Assembly (NCBI RefSeq): GCF_000381985.1
Contig: NZ_KB907344.1
Span: 62,001 to 126,000, forward strand
Source of the DNA: Novispirillum itersonii subsp. itersonii ATCC 12639
Lineage (GTDB): Bacteria > Pseudomonadota > Alphaproteobacteria > Rhodospirillales > Rhodospirillaceae
Direction: 5' to 3'
Length of the DNA stretch: 64,000 nucleotides
The notes under the pieces were generated by a model. That model had not been told where the DNA came from and made no database searches. It saw nothing but the letters and a program-made list of their open reading frames with translations. Below are positions 37,151 through 47,065 of this stretch, piece after piece (positions within the stretch are counted from its first letter, which is position 1; the number at the start of each line of letters is the position of its first letter). Position numbers and translations under genes: made by a program.

Positions 37151-38403
37151 CCGTATCCGTCGCCGCCCCCCTGCTGAATCACCGCCCGTTTGACGTTGAG
37201 GCCGTCCGCCGGGATTTCCCGATCCTGTCACGGACCGTACACGGTAAGCCGCTGGCCTATCTCGACTCCGGGGCGTCGGCCCAGAAGCCGCAGATGGTGC
37301 TGGATGCGGTGATGCGGGCCTATTCGGAAGAATATGCCAACGTCCATCGTGGAGCCTACTGGCTGTCAGAACGGTCCACCGCCAATTACGAGTCGGTGCG
37401 CGGTAAAATCCGGGCCCGCCTGAATGCGGCGGATGAACGGGAAATCGTGCTGACCCACGGTGCGACCGAGGCCTTCAACCTTGTCGCTCAGACCTATGGC
37501 CGTGCCTTTCTCCAGCCCGGGGATGAAATCATCATCTCGGCGCTGGAACACCACTCCAACATCGTGCCGTGGCAGATGCTGCGCGACGAGAAGGGACTGG
37601 TCCTCAAAATCGCCCCGATCACCGATGACGGCTCGTTCGACATGGCCGGGTTTGAGGCCCTGCTGACCGACCGCACCCGGCTGGTCGCGGTGGCCCATGT
37701 CTCCAACGTGCTGGGCACGGTGCTGCCGGTGGCCGAGATCACCGCCAAAGCCCACGCCGCCGGGGCGGTGGTTCTGGTCGATGGCTGTCAGGGCGTTGTT
37801 CACCGCCCGGTGGACGTGCAGGCGATCGGCTGTGACTTCTACGTCTTTGCCCCGCACAAACTGTACGCCCCCACCGGGATCGGCGTGCTGTACGGCAAGC
37901 TGGATGTGCTGGAACGGATGCCGCCGTGGATGGGCGGCGGGGACATGATCTCCTCCGTTACCTTCGAGAAAAGCGAATGGGCCGCCGTGCCTGCTAAATT
38001 CGAGGCCGGAACCCCGCCGATCGTCTCCGCGATCGGTCTGGCAGCGGCACTGGATTACCTCGCGCAGTTTGATGCCGACGAGATTCATACCCACGAAAAC
38101 GCGATGCTGAGCTACGCCATGGAGCGTCTGGCCGATATCGACGGCCTGACCGTGCATGGCACCGCCCCGGGCAAAAGCGGGATCATCTCGTTCTCGATGG
38201 CCTATGCCCATCCGCACGACATTGCCACCGTACTGGACCGCCAGGGGGTCTGCGTCCGTGCCGGGCACCACTGCGCCCAGCCGCTGATGGACCGCCTTGG
38301 CGTGCCCGCCACCGCCCGCGCCAGCTTTGGCATGTACACCAACACCGCCGACATTGACGCGCTGGTCAAAGCCCTGCGCAGCGTGCAGACGCTGTTCGGC
38401 TGA
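37147..38403 (+). CDS. sufS: Cysteine desulfurase SufS
   Basis: 418-residue type II PLP-dependent cysteine desulfurase that takes sulfur from cysteine as a persulfide. PLP Lys in FAPHKLYAPTGIG (Lys238), PLP-binding Asp in VLVDGCQ, catalytic Cys376 in RAGHHCAQPLM. The start at 37147 overlaps the sufD stop (ATGA); a frame starting 18 bases earlier is less likely. No sufE or sufU is present in the operon, so the sulfur-transfer partner must be encoded elsewhere. Confidence 0.96.
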   Translation: MTVSVAAPLLNHRPFDVEAVRRDFPILSRTVHGKPLAYLDSGASAQKPQMVLDAVMRAYSEEYANVHRGAYWLSERSTANYESVRGKIRARLNAADEREIVLTHGATEAFNLVAQTYGRAFLQPGDEIIISALEHHSNIVPWQMLRDEKGLVLKIAPITDDGSFDMAGFEALLTDRTRLVAVAHVSNVLGTVLPVAEITAKAHAAGAVVLVDGCQGVVHRPVDVQAIGCDFYVFAPHKLYAPTGIGVLYGKLDVLERMPPWMGGGDMISSVTFEKSEWAAVPAKFEAGTPPIVSAIGLAAALDYLAQFDADEIHTHENAMLSYAMERLADIDGLTVHGTAPGKSGIISFSMAYAHPHDIATVLDRQGVCVRAGHHCAQPLMDRLGVPATARASFGMYTNTADIDALVKALRSVQTLFG

Positions 38404-38435
38404 CCCGTGACGAGAGTGAAGAGGCTCCCCCAACC

Positions 38436-38834
38436 ATGACGATGCGCCCCCCGATGTACGCCTACGAACCGCCGCCGCCCGCCGAGGAAATGGAAGCTGA
38501 AGCCGGATCACCGCTGGATCCCGGCCTGCCGATCGCTGCCGAAGAAGATATCGTGACGGCCCTGCGGTCCGTTCACGACCCGGAAATTCCGGTCAACATC
38601 TACGACCTCGGCCTGATCTACGAGCTGAAAATCGCCGAAAACGGTGATGTTGCCGTCACCATGACCCTGACCGCCCCGGCCTGCCCGGTGGCTGGGGAGA
38701 TGCCCGACGAAGTGGCCCATGCCGTCGCCCGGGTTGAGGGCGTCGGGCGGGTCCGCGTTTCGCTGACGTGGGAGCCGCCCTGGACCCCGGAGCGGATGAG
38801 CGAAGTCGCCCGCGTCGCGCTGGATATGTTCTGA
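38436..38834 (+). CDS. sufT: SufT family Fe-S assembly protein (MIP18/DUF59 domain)
   Basis: 132 residues: a Pro/Glu-rich N-terminal tail of about 35 residues, then the DUF59/MIP18 domain (VTALRSVHDPEIPVNIYDLGLIYEL) with the conserved Cys in LTAPACPVAGEMPDEV. Members assist maturation of Fe-S proteins. It stands between sufS and sufA on the same strand with short gaps, the usual position in alphaproteobacterial suf operons. Confidence 0.93.
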   Translation: MTMRPPMYAYEPPPPAEEMEAEAGSPLDPGLPIAAEEDIVTALRSVHDPEIPVNIYDLGLIYELKIAENGDVAVTMTLTAPACPVAGEMPDEVAHAVARVEGVGRVRVSLTWEPPWTPERMSEVARVALDMF

Positions 38835-38847
38835 GGAGGATCCTGTC

Positions 38848-39249
38848 ATGGCAAGCGCCTCTGTCACCCCTGCCAGCCCGGCAAAACCGGCCCGGCAGGC
38901 CCCGAAGATCCTGACCCTGACCGACGCCGCCGCTGACCGGGTGAAGGACCTGATCGCCAAATCCGACAAGCCGGTGATCGGCCTGCGGGTCGGCGTCCGC
39001 ACCCGTGGCTGCTCGGGACTGTCGTATGTGGTGGAATACGCCGAGGAAAAGCTGCCGTTTGAAGACGCGGTCGAAGATAAGGGGGTCACCATCCTGATTG
39101 ATCCCGCCGCCTTCATGTATCTCCTCGGCTCGACCATGGATTACCGGGTCGATAAGTTTGCCGCCAGCTTCGTGTTCGAAAACCCGAACGAAACCGGCCG
39201 CTGCGGCTGCGGCGAAAGCTTCTCGATCGATCCGACCGTGCAGGCATAA
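38848..39249 (+). CDS. sufA: A-type Fe-S carrier protein SufA/IscA
   Basis: 133 residues; the first 20 are a Pro/Ala-rich extension. The A-type fold is clear: LTDAAADRVKDLIAK, Cys in VRTRGCSGLSYVVEYAEE, and the C-terminal GRCGCGESFSI pair. The three Cys carry an Fe-S cluster handed to client apoproteins. Last gene of the suf operon, closed by a terminator. Confidence 0.95.
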   Translation: MASASVTPASPAKPARQAPKILTLTDAAADRVKDLIAKSDKPVIGLRVGVRTRGCSGLSYVVEYAEEKLPFEDAVEDKGVTILIDPAAFMYLLGSTMDYRVDKFAASFVFENPNETGRCGCGESFSIDPTVQA

Positions 39250-39282
39250 CCCACACGAACGGCACTGCACCGCTATTCCTCT

Positions 39283-39343
39283 CCCCCTGCCCTGATCTGC
39301 TGGCCCTGTTCTGGTGGCCCCGATCCTGTGGCAGGGGGTTTTT
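39283..39343 (+). terminator. Probable terminator of the suf operon
   Basis: CCCCCTGCC pairs with GGCAGGGGG across a 38-base loop and is followed by TTTTT. The loop is unusually long. Confidence 0.7.
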
Positions 39344-39954
39344 CATTCCTCCCCCAGCAGCAGAGCCAGCCGGGCCAGTTCCGACACGCTGCCGACTCCC
39401 ATTTTTTCCATCACCCGGGCGCGGTGGGTTTCCACGGTCCGCACTCCGATGTCCAGCCGCAGGGCCACGTGCTTGTTGGACAACCCCTCAGCAATCAGCA
39501 GCATCACCTCGCGTTCCCGCGGGCTGAGGCTATCGGCCCGCCGCCGGGCGTCTTCCTCCTCCTGCCGCTGGCGGCGGTCGCGGGCATCCCGTTCCATCGC
39601 CTCACGGACCCGGTCAATCAGCCGGTCCTCATCAAAGGGCTTCTGCAGAAAATCCACGGCACCGGCCCGGAAGGCCGAAACCGCCGCCGGGACGTCCCCA
39701 TGTCCGGTGATGATAATCACCGGCAGCGGAATCCCGCGCCGCGCCATCTCTTTCTGCAGGGTCAGGCCGTCCATGCCCGGCATACGGATATCCAGCACCG
39801 CGCACCCGGCCTCTTCCGGCCCGACAGCGGCCAGAAAGGCATCGGCAGACGCAAAGGTCTGCACCCGCAGCCCGGCAAGATCCAGATGCAGGGCCAGCGC
39901 ATCGCGCACCCCTTCATCATCATCAACCACGTAAACCGTTGGCCCGGCAGTCAT
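39343..39954 (-). CDS. FixJ-type response regulator
   Basis: 203 residues. Receiver domain (1-120) with acidic pair in YVVDDDEGVRD, phospho-acceptor Asp in CAVLDIRMPGMDG, Thr in VIIITGHGDV and Lys in DFLQKPF. The C-terminal LuxR-type helix-turn-helix (SLSPREREVMLLIAEGLSNKHVALRLDIGVRTVETHRARVMEKM) is of the FixJ/NarL kind. Its ATG overlaps the kinase stop by 4 bases, so the two form a two-component pair. Targets unknown. Confidence 0.93.
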   Translation of the reverse strand: MTAGPTVYVVDDDEGVRDALALHLDLAGLRVQTFASADAFLAAVGPEEAGCAVLDIRMPGMDGLTLQKEMARRGIPLPVIIITGHGDVPAAVSAFRAGAVDFLQKPFDEDRLIDRVREAMERDARDRRQRQEEEDARRRADSLSPREREVMLLIAEGLSNKHVALRLDIGVRTVETHRARVMEKMGVGSVSELARLALLLGEE

Positions 39955-41615
39955 TCCTTCTCCTCCTGATCCTCTGCCCCGACAGCCACCGGCAGCGTGA
40001 ACCGGAACGCCGTCCCCCCTTCCGGCAAGCGGTGCGCCGTCAGCGTACCACCATGGGCATCAATGATGGAGCGGGCAATCGACAGCCCCAGCCCCATCCC
40101 GGTGTCTTTGGTGGTGATGAAGGGGGAGAACAGATGACGTTCAACAATCTCTGACAGACCCGGCCCACGGTCGCGCACGGTGACGGCGACAAACCCCGGC
40201 TCAGCCACAACGGCGGAGACCACCACCTGCGGCTCCTTCCCCGTCGCCCCGGTGGTGCTGACCGCCTCCGCCGCGTTGCGCAGCAGATTAAGCAAAACCT
40301 GCTGCACCTGAATCGCATCGGCACTCACTGCGGGCAACCCGACGGCAACCTCGGTGGCGGCGGTGACATCCTTCTGCCGCAGCACTGGCCCGGCCAGATC
40401 AAGGCTGTCAGCGATCAGCCCGGCGACGGCCAGCGGCTGACGGCTGCTTTCCCCTTTACGGACAAAATCCCGCAGGCTGCGCATCACCCGGTCAGCGCGC
40501 TCAGCCTGCGCCACGGCTTTATCCAGCGTTTCGGCCAGCTGTGCCGAGACCCCGTCGCGCTGGGCAATTTTACGGGCTGCCCGGGTGTAGCTCATGGTCG
40601 CGGTCAGGGGCTGGTTGAGTTCATGAGCCAGCGCGGCGGTCATCTCCCCCGCTTCGGTCAGGCGGGACGCGTGGGCGAATTCGGTCTGCCGGGCCTGCAC
40701 CCACGCCTCTGACCGCCAGCGGTCACTGACCACCGCCCCCAGCAACAGGGCGGTAACGGTCAGGGCCAGCATCAGCATCTGAAAATGCATCATCCGGTCG
40801 GCATCGACGCCAACTTCCTGCATCGCAATAATCAGACCGATCTGGGTTGCCAGCGCCCCCAGCGTCGCTCCCGGCAACCCATGGCGAGAGGCAATCCAGA
40901 CCAGCGGCAGGAACAGAATATAGAAATACTCGTACTGATCCGACGCCAGTGGCCCGAAATCGGCCCACAGGGCCAGCGCCACCGCAGCGGATTGCAGCCC
41001 GACCTCGATCGCCCGCCGCAGCGGCGGCAGCCGTCGCCCCCGCAGCAGGGGCATGATCCGCCCCCCCCACACCAGCAGGAACGGTGTCACCACCGCAATG
41101 CCGATCACCTCGCCGGTCCAATGGCGCAGCAGCATCACCGGCAACTGATGCAGCGGAAACAGCCCCAACGCCACGAACAGGCCGATATACACCGCCCCGA
41201 CCACGGCCGCCGCCACGGCGGTGACACCAAGCAGACGGGCAACATCGCCCCGCCGCCCCAGCCCCGGACCGATCCGGAAGCGGTCGCGCAAGAACAGGGC
41301 CGCGCCACCATAAATCAGCGTGATCCCCGCGTTGGACAGCAGCACCGTCCCCAGCCCGACCGGCATACCCCGGACCAGCGCATCCGCCAGCGTCAGCGCC
41401 AGCCAGACGGCAGGCAACAGCCGGGCCCCGCCAATCAGCACCACCGTCAGGATCAGCCCGGACGGCGGATTCCACGGGGTGATGTTCAGGGGGGGCACTT
41501 CATGGAAAAAGCTGACCCAGTCAAGAAACAGATGCGCAACCAGATACGCCGCCGACAGCAGGGTCAGGCGGGCCGGTGACAACGGGATGCGGGGCGCGGG
41601 GGCGGCAAAAATCAT
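39951..41615 (-). CDS. MASE1-domain sensor histidine kinase, FixL-like core
   Basis: 554 residues. Residues 15-300 form a MASE1 integral-membrane sensor with about eight helices (begins around LFLDWVSFFHEVPPLNITPWNPPSGL). The kinase core follows: phospho-His in AALAHELNQPLTATMSY, N-box NLLRNAAEA, G1 DRGPGL, F-box FSPFITTKDTGMGLGLSI. The core is of FixL type but there is no PAS/haem domain. Signals of MASE1 sensors are unknown. Transcribed ahead of its FixJ-type partner, converging on the suf operon. Confidence 0.9.
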   Translation of the reverse strand: MIFAAPAPRIPLSPARLTLLSAAYLVAHLFLDWVSFFHEVPPLNITPWNPPSGLILTVVLIGGARLLPAVWLALTLADALVRGMPVGLGTVLLSNAGITLIYGGAALFLRDRFRIGPGLGRRGDVARLLGVTAVAAAVVGAVYIGLFVALGLFPLHQLPVMLLRHWTGEVIGIAVVTPFLLVWGGRIMPLLRGRRLPPLRRAIEVGLQSAAVALALWADFGPLASDQYEYFYILFLPLVWIASRHGLPGATLGALATQIGLIIAMQEVGVDADRMMHFQMLMLALTVTALLLGAVVSDRWRSEAWVQARQTEFAHASRLTEAGEMTAALAHELNQPLTATMSYTRAARKIAQRDGVSAQLAETLDKAVAQAERADRVMRSLRDFVRKGESSRQPLAVAGLIADSLDLAGPVLRQKDVTAATEVAVGLPAVSADAIQVQQVLLNLLRNAAEAVSTTGATGKEPQVVVSAVVAEPGFVAVTVRDRGPGLSEIVERHLFSPFITTKDTGMGLGLSIARSIIDAHGGTLTAHRLPEGGTAFRFTLPVAVGAEDQEEKE

Positions 41616-41834
41616 GACCGCAGCATACCATGACTGCCGCCCCGGGCCAGTATCGCCCCCCTCCGTACGGTTACGGACCGGCGACAGACACTATGTTTAT
41701 TTTCAATGAGTTGTCTTTTTGCCTCTCCCTGCATCCGTAGTCTTGCGGATGGCGGAGCGGGCCCCGGTCGCCCATTTTGAACAGGATCAGGTGACTCTCA
41801 CCGATCCCTTTGTCTCCCCTGAAGAGGACCGGAC

Positions 41835-42668
41835 ATGAAACGGATCCTGCTGGCAACGGATTTGGCCCCCCGCTCTGACCGCGCTATGGCGCGGGCGGTA
41901 CAGCTGTGTGCCCAGTTCGGGGCTACCCTGACCGCACTCTACGCCATCCGCAGCGGCCCGGAAAAAGGCATGCTGGACAACTTGCCCCCCCACCATATCG
42001 AGGCCGAAATCCGCCGCCATCTGGATCAGGTCCCCGGCGGTACCGGGATCACCGCCGCCACCGTGGCGGTGCGCGGCCCGGTGGAGGAAGCCGTTGCCGA
42101 TCAGGCTGCCCTGACCGGGGCCGATCTGCTGGTCGTCGGTCACACCGCACCGCCGGAAGGCCCCTTTACCGTGACGACGGTGGAAAAGATCAACGTCGCC
42201 AGCCCGGTCCCCCTGCTGGCGGTTGCCGCCCGCCCGTTCGGGCGGTATGCCGGGGCTCTGGTGGCGGTGGATTTCACCCCGGCCTCCCGCACGGCAGTCA
42301 CCACCGCCCTCACCCTGATTCCCGACGGCACGCTGGATCTGTTGCACGTCTGTGACCTGCCGGGCCTCGACCGCAGCCACCCGGTGGATGCCGACAGCCT
42401 GAAAGATGATTTTGACCGTCTGCTGTCCGGCGTCCCGACCGGCAACCATCTGGTCACACGGCTTGCCCTGTCAGGCTCGCCGGTACCGACCATTCTGCAG
42501 ACCGCCCGCACCAGCGACCAGACGCAGGTGATCGTCATGGCTACTTCGGCCCGCAGCGGTGTCGGACGGGCCCTGCTGGGCAGCATTGCCCATGACGTAC
42601 TGGAACGCGCCCCGGCTGATACCCCGGCCCGGGATATCCTTCTGGTGAAAGAATCCGACCCGACCTGA
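41835..42668 (+). CDS. Tandem universal stress protein
   Basis: 277 residues with two UspA-like domains. The first starts KRILLATDLAPRSDRAMARAVQLC; the second starts about residue 140 (GALVAVDFTPASRTAVTTAL) and ends with VIVMATSARSGVGRALLGSIAHDVL. The GSxxxxV-type nucleotide motif of the second half is GSIAHDVL; the first half ends in VVGHT with a weaker motif. Such proteins bind ATP and help survive energy or oxidative stress. GAGG lies upstream of the ATG. The antiporter gene follows after 44 bases and may be co-transcribed. Confidence 0.9.
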   Translation: MKRILLATDLAPRSDRAMARAVQLCAQFGATLTALYAIRSGPEKGMLDNLPPHHIEAEIRRHLDQVPGGTGITAATVAVRGPVEEAVADQAALTGADLLVVGHTAPPEGPFTVTTVEKINVASPVPLLAVAARPFGRYAGALVAVDFTPASRTAVTTALTLIPDGTLDLLHVCDLPGLDRSHPVDADSLKDDFDRLLSGVPTGNHLVTRLALSGSPVPTILQTARTSDQTQVIVMATSARSGVGRALLGSIAHDVLERAPADTPARDILLVKESDPT

Positions 42669-42712
42669 GACCCTGACCGTTCCGCCCCCTCGCCCCCCGG
42701 AGGACGCTGCCG

Positions 42713-44641
42713 ATGCCCCACGCCACCCCCCTGATTTCCACCATTGTCGCCGGCATCGTGCTGGCGTTCATCTTCGGGGCGATTGCCGCCCGGCTGCGGG
42801 TGCCGCCGCTGGTCGGCTATCTGATCGCCGGGATCATCGCCGGGCCGTTCACCCCCGGCTTTGTCGCCGACCAGACGCTGGCCCCGCAGCTGGCGGAAAT
42901 CGGGGTGATCCTGCTGATGTTCGGGGTGGGGCTGCATTTTTCGCTGAAAGATCTGTTATCGGTGGCCAGCATCGCCATCCCCGGGGCAATCGTTCAGATT
43001 TCGGTGGCAACAGCGCTGGGGGTGCTGCTGGCGCTCGGGCTGGGGTGGTCGCTGACATCGGGTCTGGTGTTCGGTCTGGCCCTGTCCGTGGCCAGCACCG
43101 TGGTGCTGCTGCGCGCCCTGCAGGACCGGCGCGAGATTGACACCCGCCGGGGGCGGATTGCCGTCGGCTGGCTGATTGTCGAAGATCTGGCCATGGTGCT
43201 GGCACTGGTGCTGCTGCCGGCACTGGCCAGCCTGACCAACGGTGACGGTGCGGTGGTCGCCCATGACTGGCTGACCGCCAAGTTCAACCCCGGTCTGGCC
43301 GGGGCCCTGCTGATCACCTTCCTGAAAGTGGCGGCTTTTGTGGCGGTGATGCTGATTGTCGGGCGGCGGGTGATCCCGTGGATGCTGCAGGCGGTGGCCC
43401 GCCTCGGCTCGCGGGAGCTGTTCCGGCTGGCAGTGCTGGCCATTGCGCTGGGGGTGGCGTTCGGGGCAGCCAAGCTGTTTGGGGTGTCGCTGGCCCTTGG
43501 GGCATTCTTTGCCGGGATGGTGTTGAGCGAATCCGACCTCAGCCACGAAGCGGCACAGGAATCGCTGCCGCTGCGGGATGCCTTCGCGGTGCTGTTCTTC
43601 GTATCGGTCGGCATGCTGTTTGACCCCGGCATCCTGCTGCGCGAGCCGCTGCCCCTGCTGATCACCCTGTTCATTATTCTGGTCGGCAAGTCGATTGCCG
43701 CCTTCGTGATCGTGCGGGCCTTCCGCTACCCGGTCCGGACCGCCCTGACCATTTCCGCCAGTCTGGCCCAGATCGGCGAGTTCTCCTTCATCCTGATGGA
43801 ACTGGGGATCGGCCTTGATCTGGTGCCGGAGCGGGCCCGTGGGCTGGTGCTGGCCGGGGCAATCGTCTCGATCCTGCTCAACCCGGTGATGTTTGCCATC
43901 GCCGACCGGGTCCTGCGGTATCTGGATCAGCGGGCCGGAACGGACAGCGCCGCCCCGACCTCAACCGCCCCGGCCACCGTGACGGAAGCGACGGCGGACG
44001 CTCCCCCGGCGACCGTCATTGCCCCGGCCACGGTCGGACGTCTGGCCGTGCCCGGCGATGTTGACTGCGCCCCCCTGCCGGGAGCCAGCACAACAGCCGA
44101 ACCGGCTGACCCCGAGTCCCCGCCCCAGTCAACCGGCCTGTCCGGGCACGTGGTGCTGGTCGGTCATGGCCGGGTCGGCAGTCTGGTCGCCCGCAGCCTG
44201 CGGGAACGTGACAGCGCCTTTCTGGTCATTGAAGACATTGATACGGTCGTCGATGACCTGCGCGGCCATGGGCTGGAAGTGATCGCCGGAAATGCCGCCA
44301 AGGCCGACGTGCTGCGGGCCGCCAATCTGGACTCCGCCCGCTGCATGGTCGTCGCCATCCCCAACGCGATTGAGGCCGGTCAGGTGATCCGGCAGGCCCG
44401 CCTGCTCAACCCCGGCCTGCCGATCATCGCCCGGGCCCATTCCGATGCGCAGGTCGATCATCTGACCGGGCTGGGGGCTGACACGGTGATCATGGGGGAA
44501 CGGGAAATCGCCCGCGGCATCGTCGGCCATCTGTTCCCCACCCCGGCGGCGACAGACCGGCGGGCATTACCGCCCCCGGCCCCGAAACCCGAGCCGCAGG
44601 ATGCCGCGCCCGGCGACAGCCCCGCCGCCGATCATCCCTGA
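42713..44641 (+). CDS. Kef/YbaL-type cation:proton antiporter with TrkA-N domain
   Basis: 642 residues. Residues 1-400 are a CPA2 (Na_H_Exchanger) domain with about 12 helices (PPLVGYLIAGIIAGPFTPGF near the start, SLAQIGEFSFILMELG later). A Thr/Ala/Pro-rich linker follows, then a Rossmann TrkA-N/RCK domain from about 480 (VVLVGHGRVGSLVARSL). These proteins exchange K+ or Na+ for H+; the YbaL-like organisation fits best. The coding end overlaps the convergent GT4 gene by 10 bases. A universal stress protein gene lies upstream. Confidence 0.92.
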   Translation: MPHATPLISTIVAGIVLAFIFGAIAARLRVPPLVGYLIAGIIAGPFTPGFVADQTLAPQLAEIGVILLMFGVGLHFSLKDLLSVASIAIPGAIVQISVATALGVLLALGLGWSLTSGLVFGLALSVASTVVLLRALQDRREIDTRRGRIAVGWLIVEDLAMVLALVLLPALASLTNGDGAVVAHDWLTAKFNPGLAGALLITFLKVAAFVAVMLIVGRRVIPWMLQAVARLGSRELFRLAVLAIALGVAFGAAKLFGVSLALGAFFAGMVLSESDLSHEAAQESLPLRDAFAVLFFVSVGMLFDPGILLREPLPLLITLFIILVGKSIAAFVIVRAFRYPVRTALTISASLAQIGEFSFILMELGIGLDLVPERARGLVLAGAIVSILLNPVMFAIADRVLRYLDQRAGTDSAAPTSTAPATVTEATADAPPATVIAPATVGRLAVPGDVDCAPLPGASTTAEPADPESPPQSTGLSGHVVLVGHGRVGSLVARSLRERDSAFLVIEDIDTVVDDLRGHGLEVIAGNAAKADVLRAANLDSARCMVVAIPNAIEAGQVIRQARLLNPGLPIIARAHSDAQVDHLTGLGADTVIMGEREIARGIVGHLFPTPAATDRRALPPPAPKPEPQDAAPGDSPAADHP

Positions 44642-46308
44642 CCGGCGGCAGGGGGCCGGATGCGGATCAGATCCATCTTCATCATCCACAGCAGGGCCCG
44701 GGCCATCGCGCCCTGCCGCTCCCCCGGCAGGGCCGCCAGCACCGCCCGGACCGTCAAAGGCCCGTCACGCAGCCGGGCGAACAGGGCCTCGGCCTCTTCC
44801 TCCGTTGGGTGCAAACCGCTGTCGACCCCCGCAACCGTCAGCTGCCGCCGCTGCCGGAATGCGGTCACCGGATCGGCATCCGCCCCCAGAGAAACCAGCA
44901 GACCATCCCGCAGCGACAGGGTCGGATAGTCAGCGAACAGGGCGAACGGATCCAGCCGTGACGGCGGCGGCAGCGGCGGGCGGGGCGCGGCCTCCGCCGC
45001 CCGTCGCCCGGCCAGAGCGGCCCACAGACTTTCGTACTGTCCGATCACCGTCTTCCAGTCAAACACCGTCCGGGCCCGCTGTTGCCCGGCCTGCCCCATG
45101 CGGTGGCGCAGGGCGGGGGAATGGACCAGCGCGTGGAGCGCCTGCTCCACCCCCCCGGTATCCACCGCCGTGCACTGGCTGATGGTGCCGCAGTACAGGT
45201 CATATCCATCCAGCTCGAGATCATGGCGCAGGGCGAAGGCTTCCCCCAGTCCGCCCGGCAGCATCAGGGTCGGCACACGGATGCCGTCGATACCATCCCG
45301 GACGGTATCGCGGTATCCATCCCAGTCACTGACCACCACCGGCAGCCCGGCGGCCATCGCCTCCACCGGGGTCAGGCCGAAGGTTTCCTGCACATTATCA
45401 GACAGGGAAACGAAGATATCCGCCGCAGCCCAGACCGGCGGCATCACCCCCGGAAGGCGCCCGTCAACCTCATGCCGGCGAACCCCCGGCATCAGGGTCT
45501 GTGCAGCCTGCGCAAAGCCGGTCCGCTGCAGGTCTCCGCCATACCATCCGGCCTCGACCACATGCAGGGTCTGCCCCGGCGGCAGGGTGTCCGCCACCCG
45601 CTGCGCCGCCAGATAAAACGGAACCGGATTGGCCTTGCTGTGAAAGGACATCCGCCCGACGAACAGCAGCACCACATCCTGCGGCCCGACGCCCAGCACC
45701 GCCCGCGCCTGTGCCCGCCGCTGGGGTCCGGCGGCAAAATCATCACAATGGACCCCCAGCGGGATCACCGGCAGCTGTGGCAGGGGGATGCGGGTCGCCC
45801 CGAACCGGCGCGCCAGCTCCTGTGCCTGCCCCTCCAGCATCCGCCCCACGGTCGCCCTGACGACGGACGAGGTACAGACCAGAGCATCCCACGGCTCCAG
45901 CGGGGCCGTCAGCAGCGACAGAGACAGGGCATCCATCGCCCGGGCCGAGGCGGTGGTGTGGGTCACCCCACACAGCGACCACCCGGCCCCGCCATCCAGC
46001 CGCTGCCGCGTCCGGGCCAGTGGGGCCAGCACCGGTCCCGGTGAAAACAGACACCCCGGGCCCTCCGGCGGGCGCAGCCCCTGCATCCGGTCCAGCGGAA
46101 CCCAGCCGACCGGCCGGTCACCATAATCCGCCCGCACCAGATCCGCCGCCTGCCGCGCCTCGTCTGCGGTTTTCGAGGCAAGCACCAGCGGGCCGGACGA
46201 CCAGCGGGCCATCCCGCGCAGAAAACCGTTTCCGGCGGCATGGCGGCCTTTCAGATCCTGCCGGGCCGTCACATACCCATCCGCCGCATAATGGATCGCC
46301 GCCGTCAC
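44632..46308 (-). CDS. Family 4 glycosyltransferase with C-terminal extension
   Basis: 558 residues. GT-B fold with a C-terminal GT1/GT4 donor domain: [64 protein letters not shown] (the E-x7-E region). Residues about 440-558 ([22 protein letters not shown]...) do not belong to the transferase fold and are of unknown role. The GTG start overlaps the aat stop by 4 bases. Substrates unknown; no polysaccharide cluster is nearby. Confidence 0.87.
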   Translation of the reverse strand: MTAAIHYAADGYVTARQDLKGRHAAGNGFLRGMARWSSGPLVLASKTADEARQAADLVRADYGDRPVGWVPLDRMQGLRPPEGPGCLFSPGPVLAPLARTRQRLDGGAGWSLCGVTHTTASARAMDALSLSLLTAPLEPWDALVCTSSVVRATVGRMLEGQAQELARRFGATRIPLPQLPVIPLGVHCDDFAAGPQRRAQARAVLGVGPQDVVLLFVGRMSFHSKANPVPFYLAAQRVADTLPPGQTLHVVEAGWYGGDLQRTGFAQAAQTLMPGVRRHEVDGRLPGVMPPVWAAADIFVSLSDNVQETFGLTPVEAMAAGLPVVVSDWDGYRDTVRDGIDGIRVPTLMLPGGLGEAFALRHDLELDGYDLYCGTISQCTAVDTGGVEQALHALVHSPALRHRMGQAGQQRARTVFDWKTVIGQYESLWAALAGRRAAEAAPRPPLPPPSRLDPFALFADYPTLSLRDGLLVSLGADADPVTAFRQRRQLTVAGVDSGLHPTEEEAEALFARLRDGPLTVRAVLAALPGERQGAMARALLWMMKMDLIRIRPPAAGQG

Positions 46309-46916
46309 GGCACGGTCTGCCCGTGCCAGCGCGCCGGAACCGAAAGCGCAGCCCGCAGCCGGGCATGATACTGCGCCCGGGGGATCTCCACCGCACCGAA
46401 CCGGGCCAGATGCGCGGTAATGAACTGGGTATCCAGCAGCACAAAGCCACCGTCGCGCAACCGCTCCACCAGCGCACAGAGGGCAACTTTCGAGGCATCA
46501 GTGCAGCGTGAGAACATACTCTCCCCGAAGAAGGCCCCCCCCAGCGCCAGCCCGTAGAGCCCCCCGACCAGCTGACCATCGCGCCACGCCTCCACCGAGT
46601 GGGCATGACCGGACCGGTGCAGGGCGGTAAACAGAGCAGTGATCTGCGGATTGATCCACGTTTCATCCCGCCCCGGGGCCGGGGCGGCGCAGCCTTCCAT
46701 CACCGCCGGGAAAGCCTGATCCACCGTCATGGTGAACTCCCCCCGCCGCAAGGTTTTCTGCAGCGATCGGGGAACGTGGAACGTCTCCAGCGGCAGGATG
46801 CCCCGCTGATCGGGGTCTATCCAGTGCAGCTGCGGATCGTCACGGGTGCGGGCCATCGGAAACAGCCCGCAGGCATAGGCCCGCAACAGCAGATCAGGGG
46901 TGATGCGCTCAGTCAT
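46305..46916 (-). CDS. aat: Leucyl/phenylalanyl-tRNA-protein transferase
   Basis: 203 residues from the ATG at 46916 ([22 protein letters not shown]). Markers: [89 protein letters not shown]. Aat attaches Leu/Phe to proteins with N-terminal Lys/Arg, creating N-degrons for ClpS-ClpAP. A frame extending to 47012 lacks family similarity. In many alphaproteobacteria aat directly follows accC; here it is 4.9 kb from accC. Confidence 0.95.
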   Translation of the reverse strand: MTERITPDLLLRAYACGLFPMARTRDDPQLHWIDPDQRGILPLETFHVPRSLQKTLRRGEFTMTVDQAFPAVMEGCAAPAPGRDETWINPQITALFTALHRSGHAHSVEAWRDGQLVGGLYGLALGGAFFGESMFSRCTDASKVALCALVERLRDGGFVLLDTQFITAHLARFGAVEIPRAQYHARLRAALSVPARWHGQTVP

Positions 46917-47065
46917 ACCGCAGACAGTGGCACAGGGTAGCCCCCCGGAAAAGAGGGAGAAACCTGCTGTCGGGACACTGCTGCACAGCAGGACGGTCTC
47001 CTCCGCCGCCATCGCGGGCGCTGGCCGGACCGAAGTGACCGCCCCCTGCGCCGGGAGCCGCGCTG

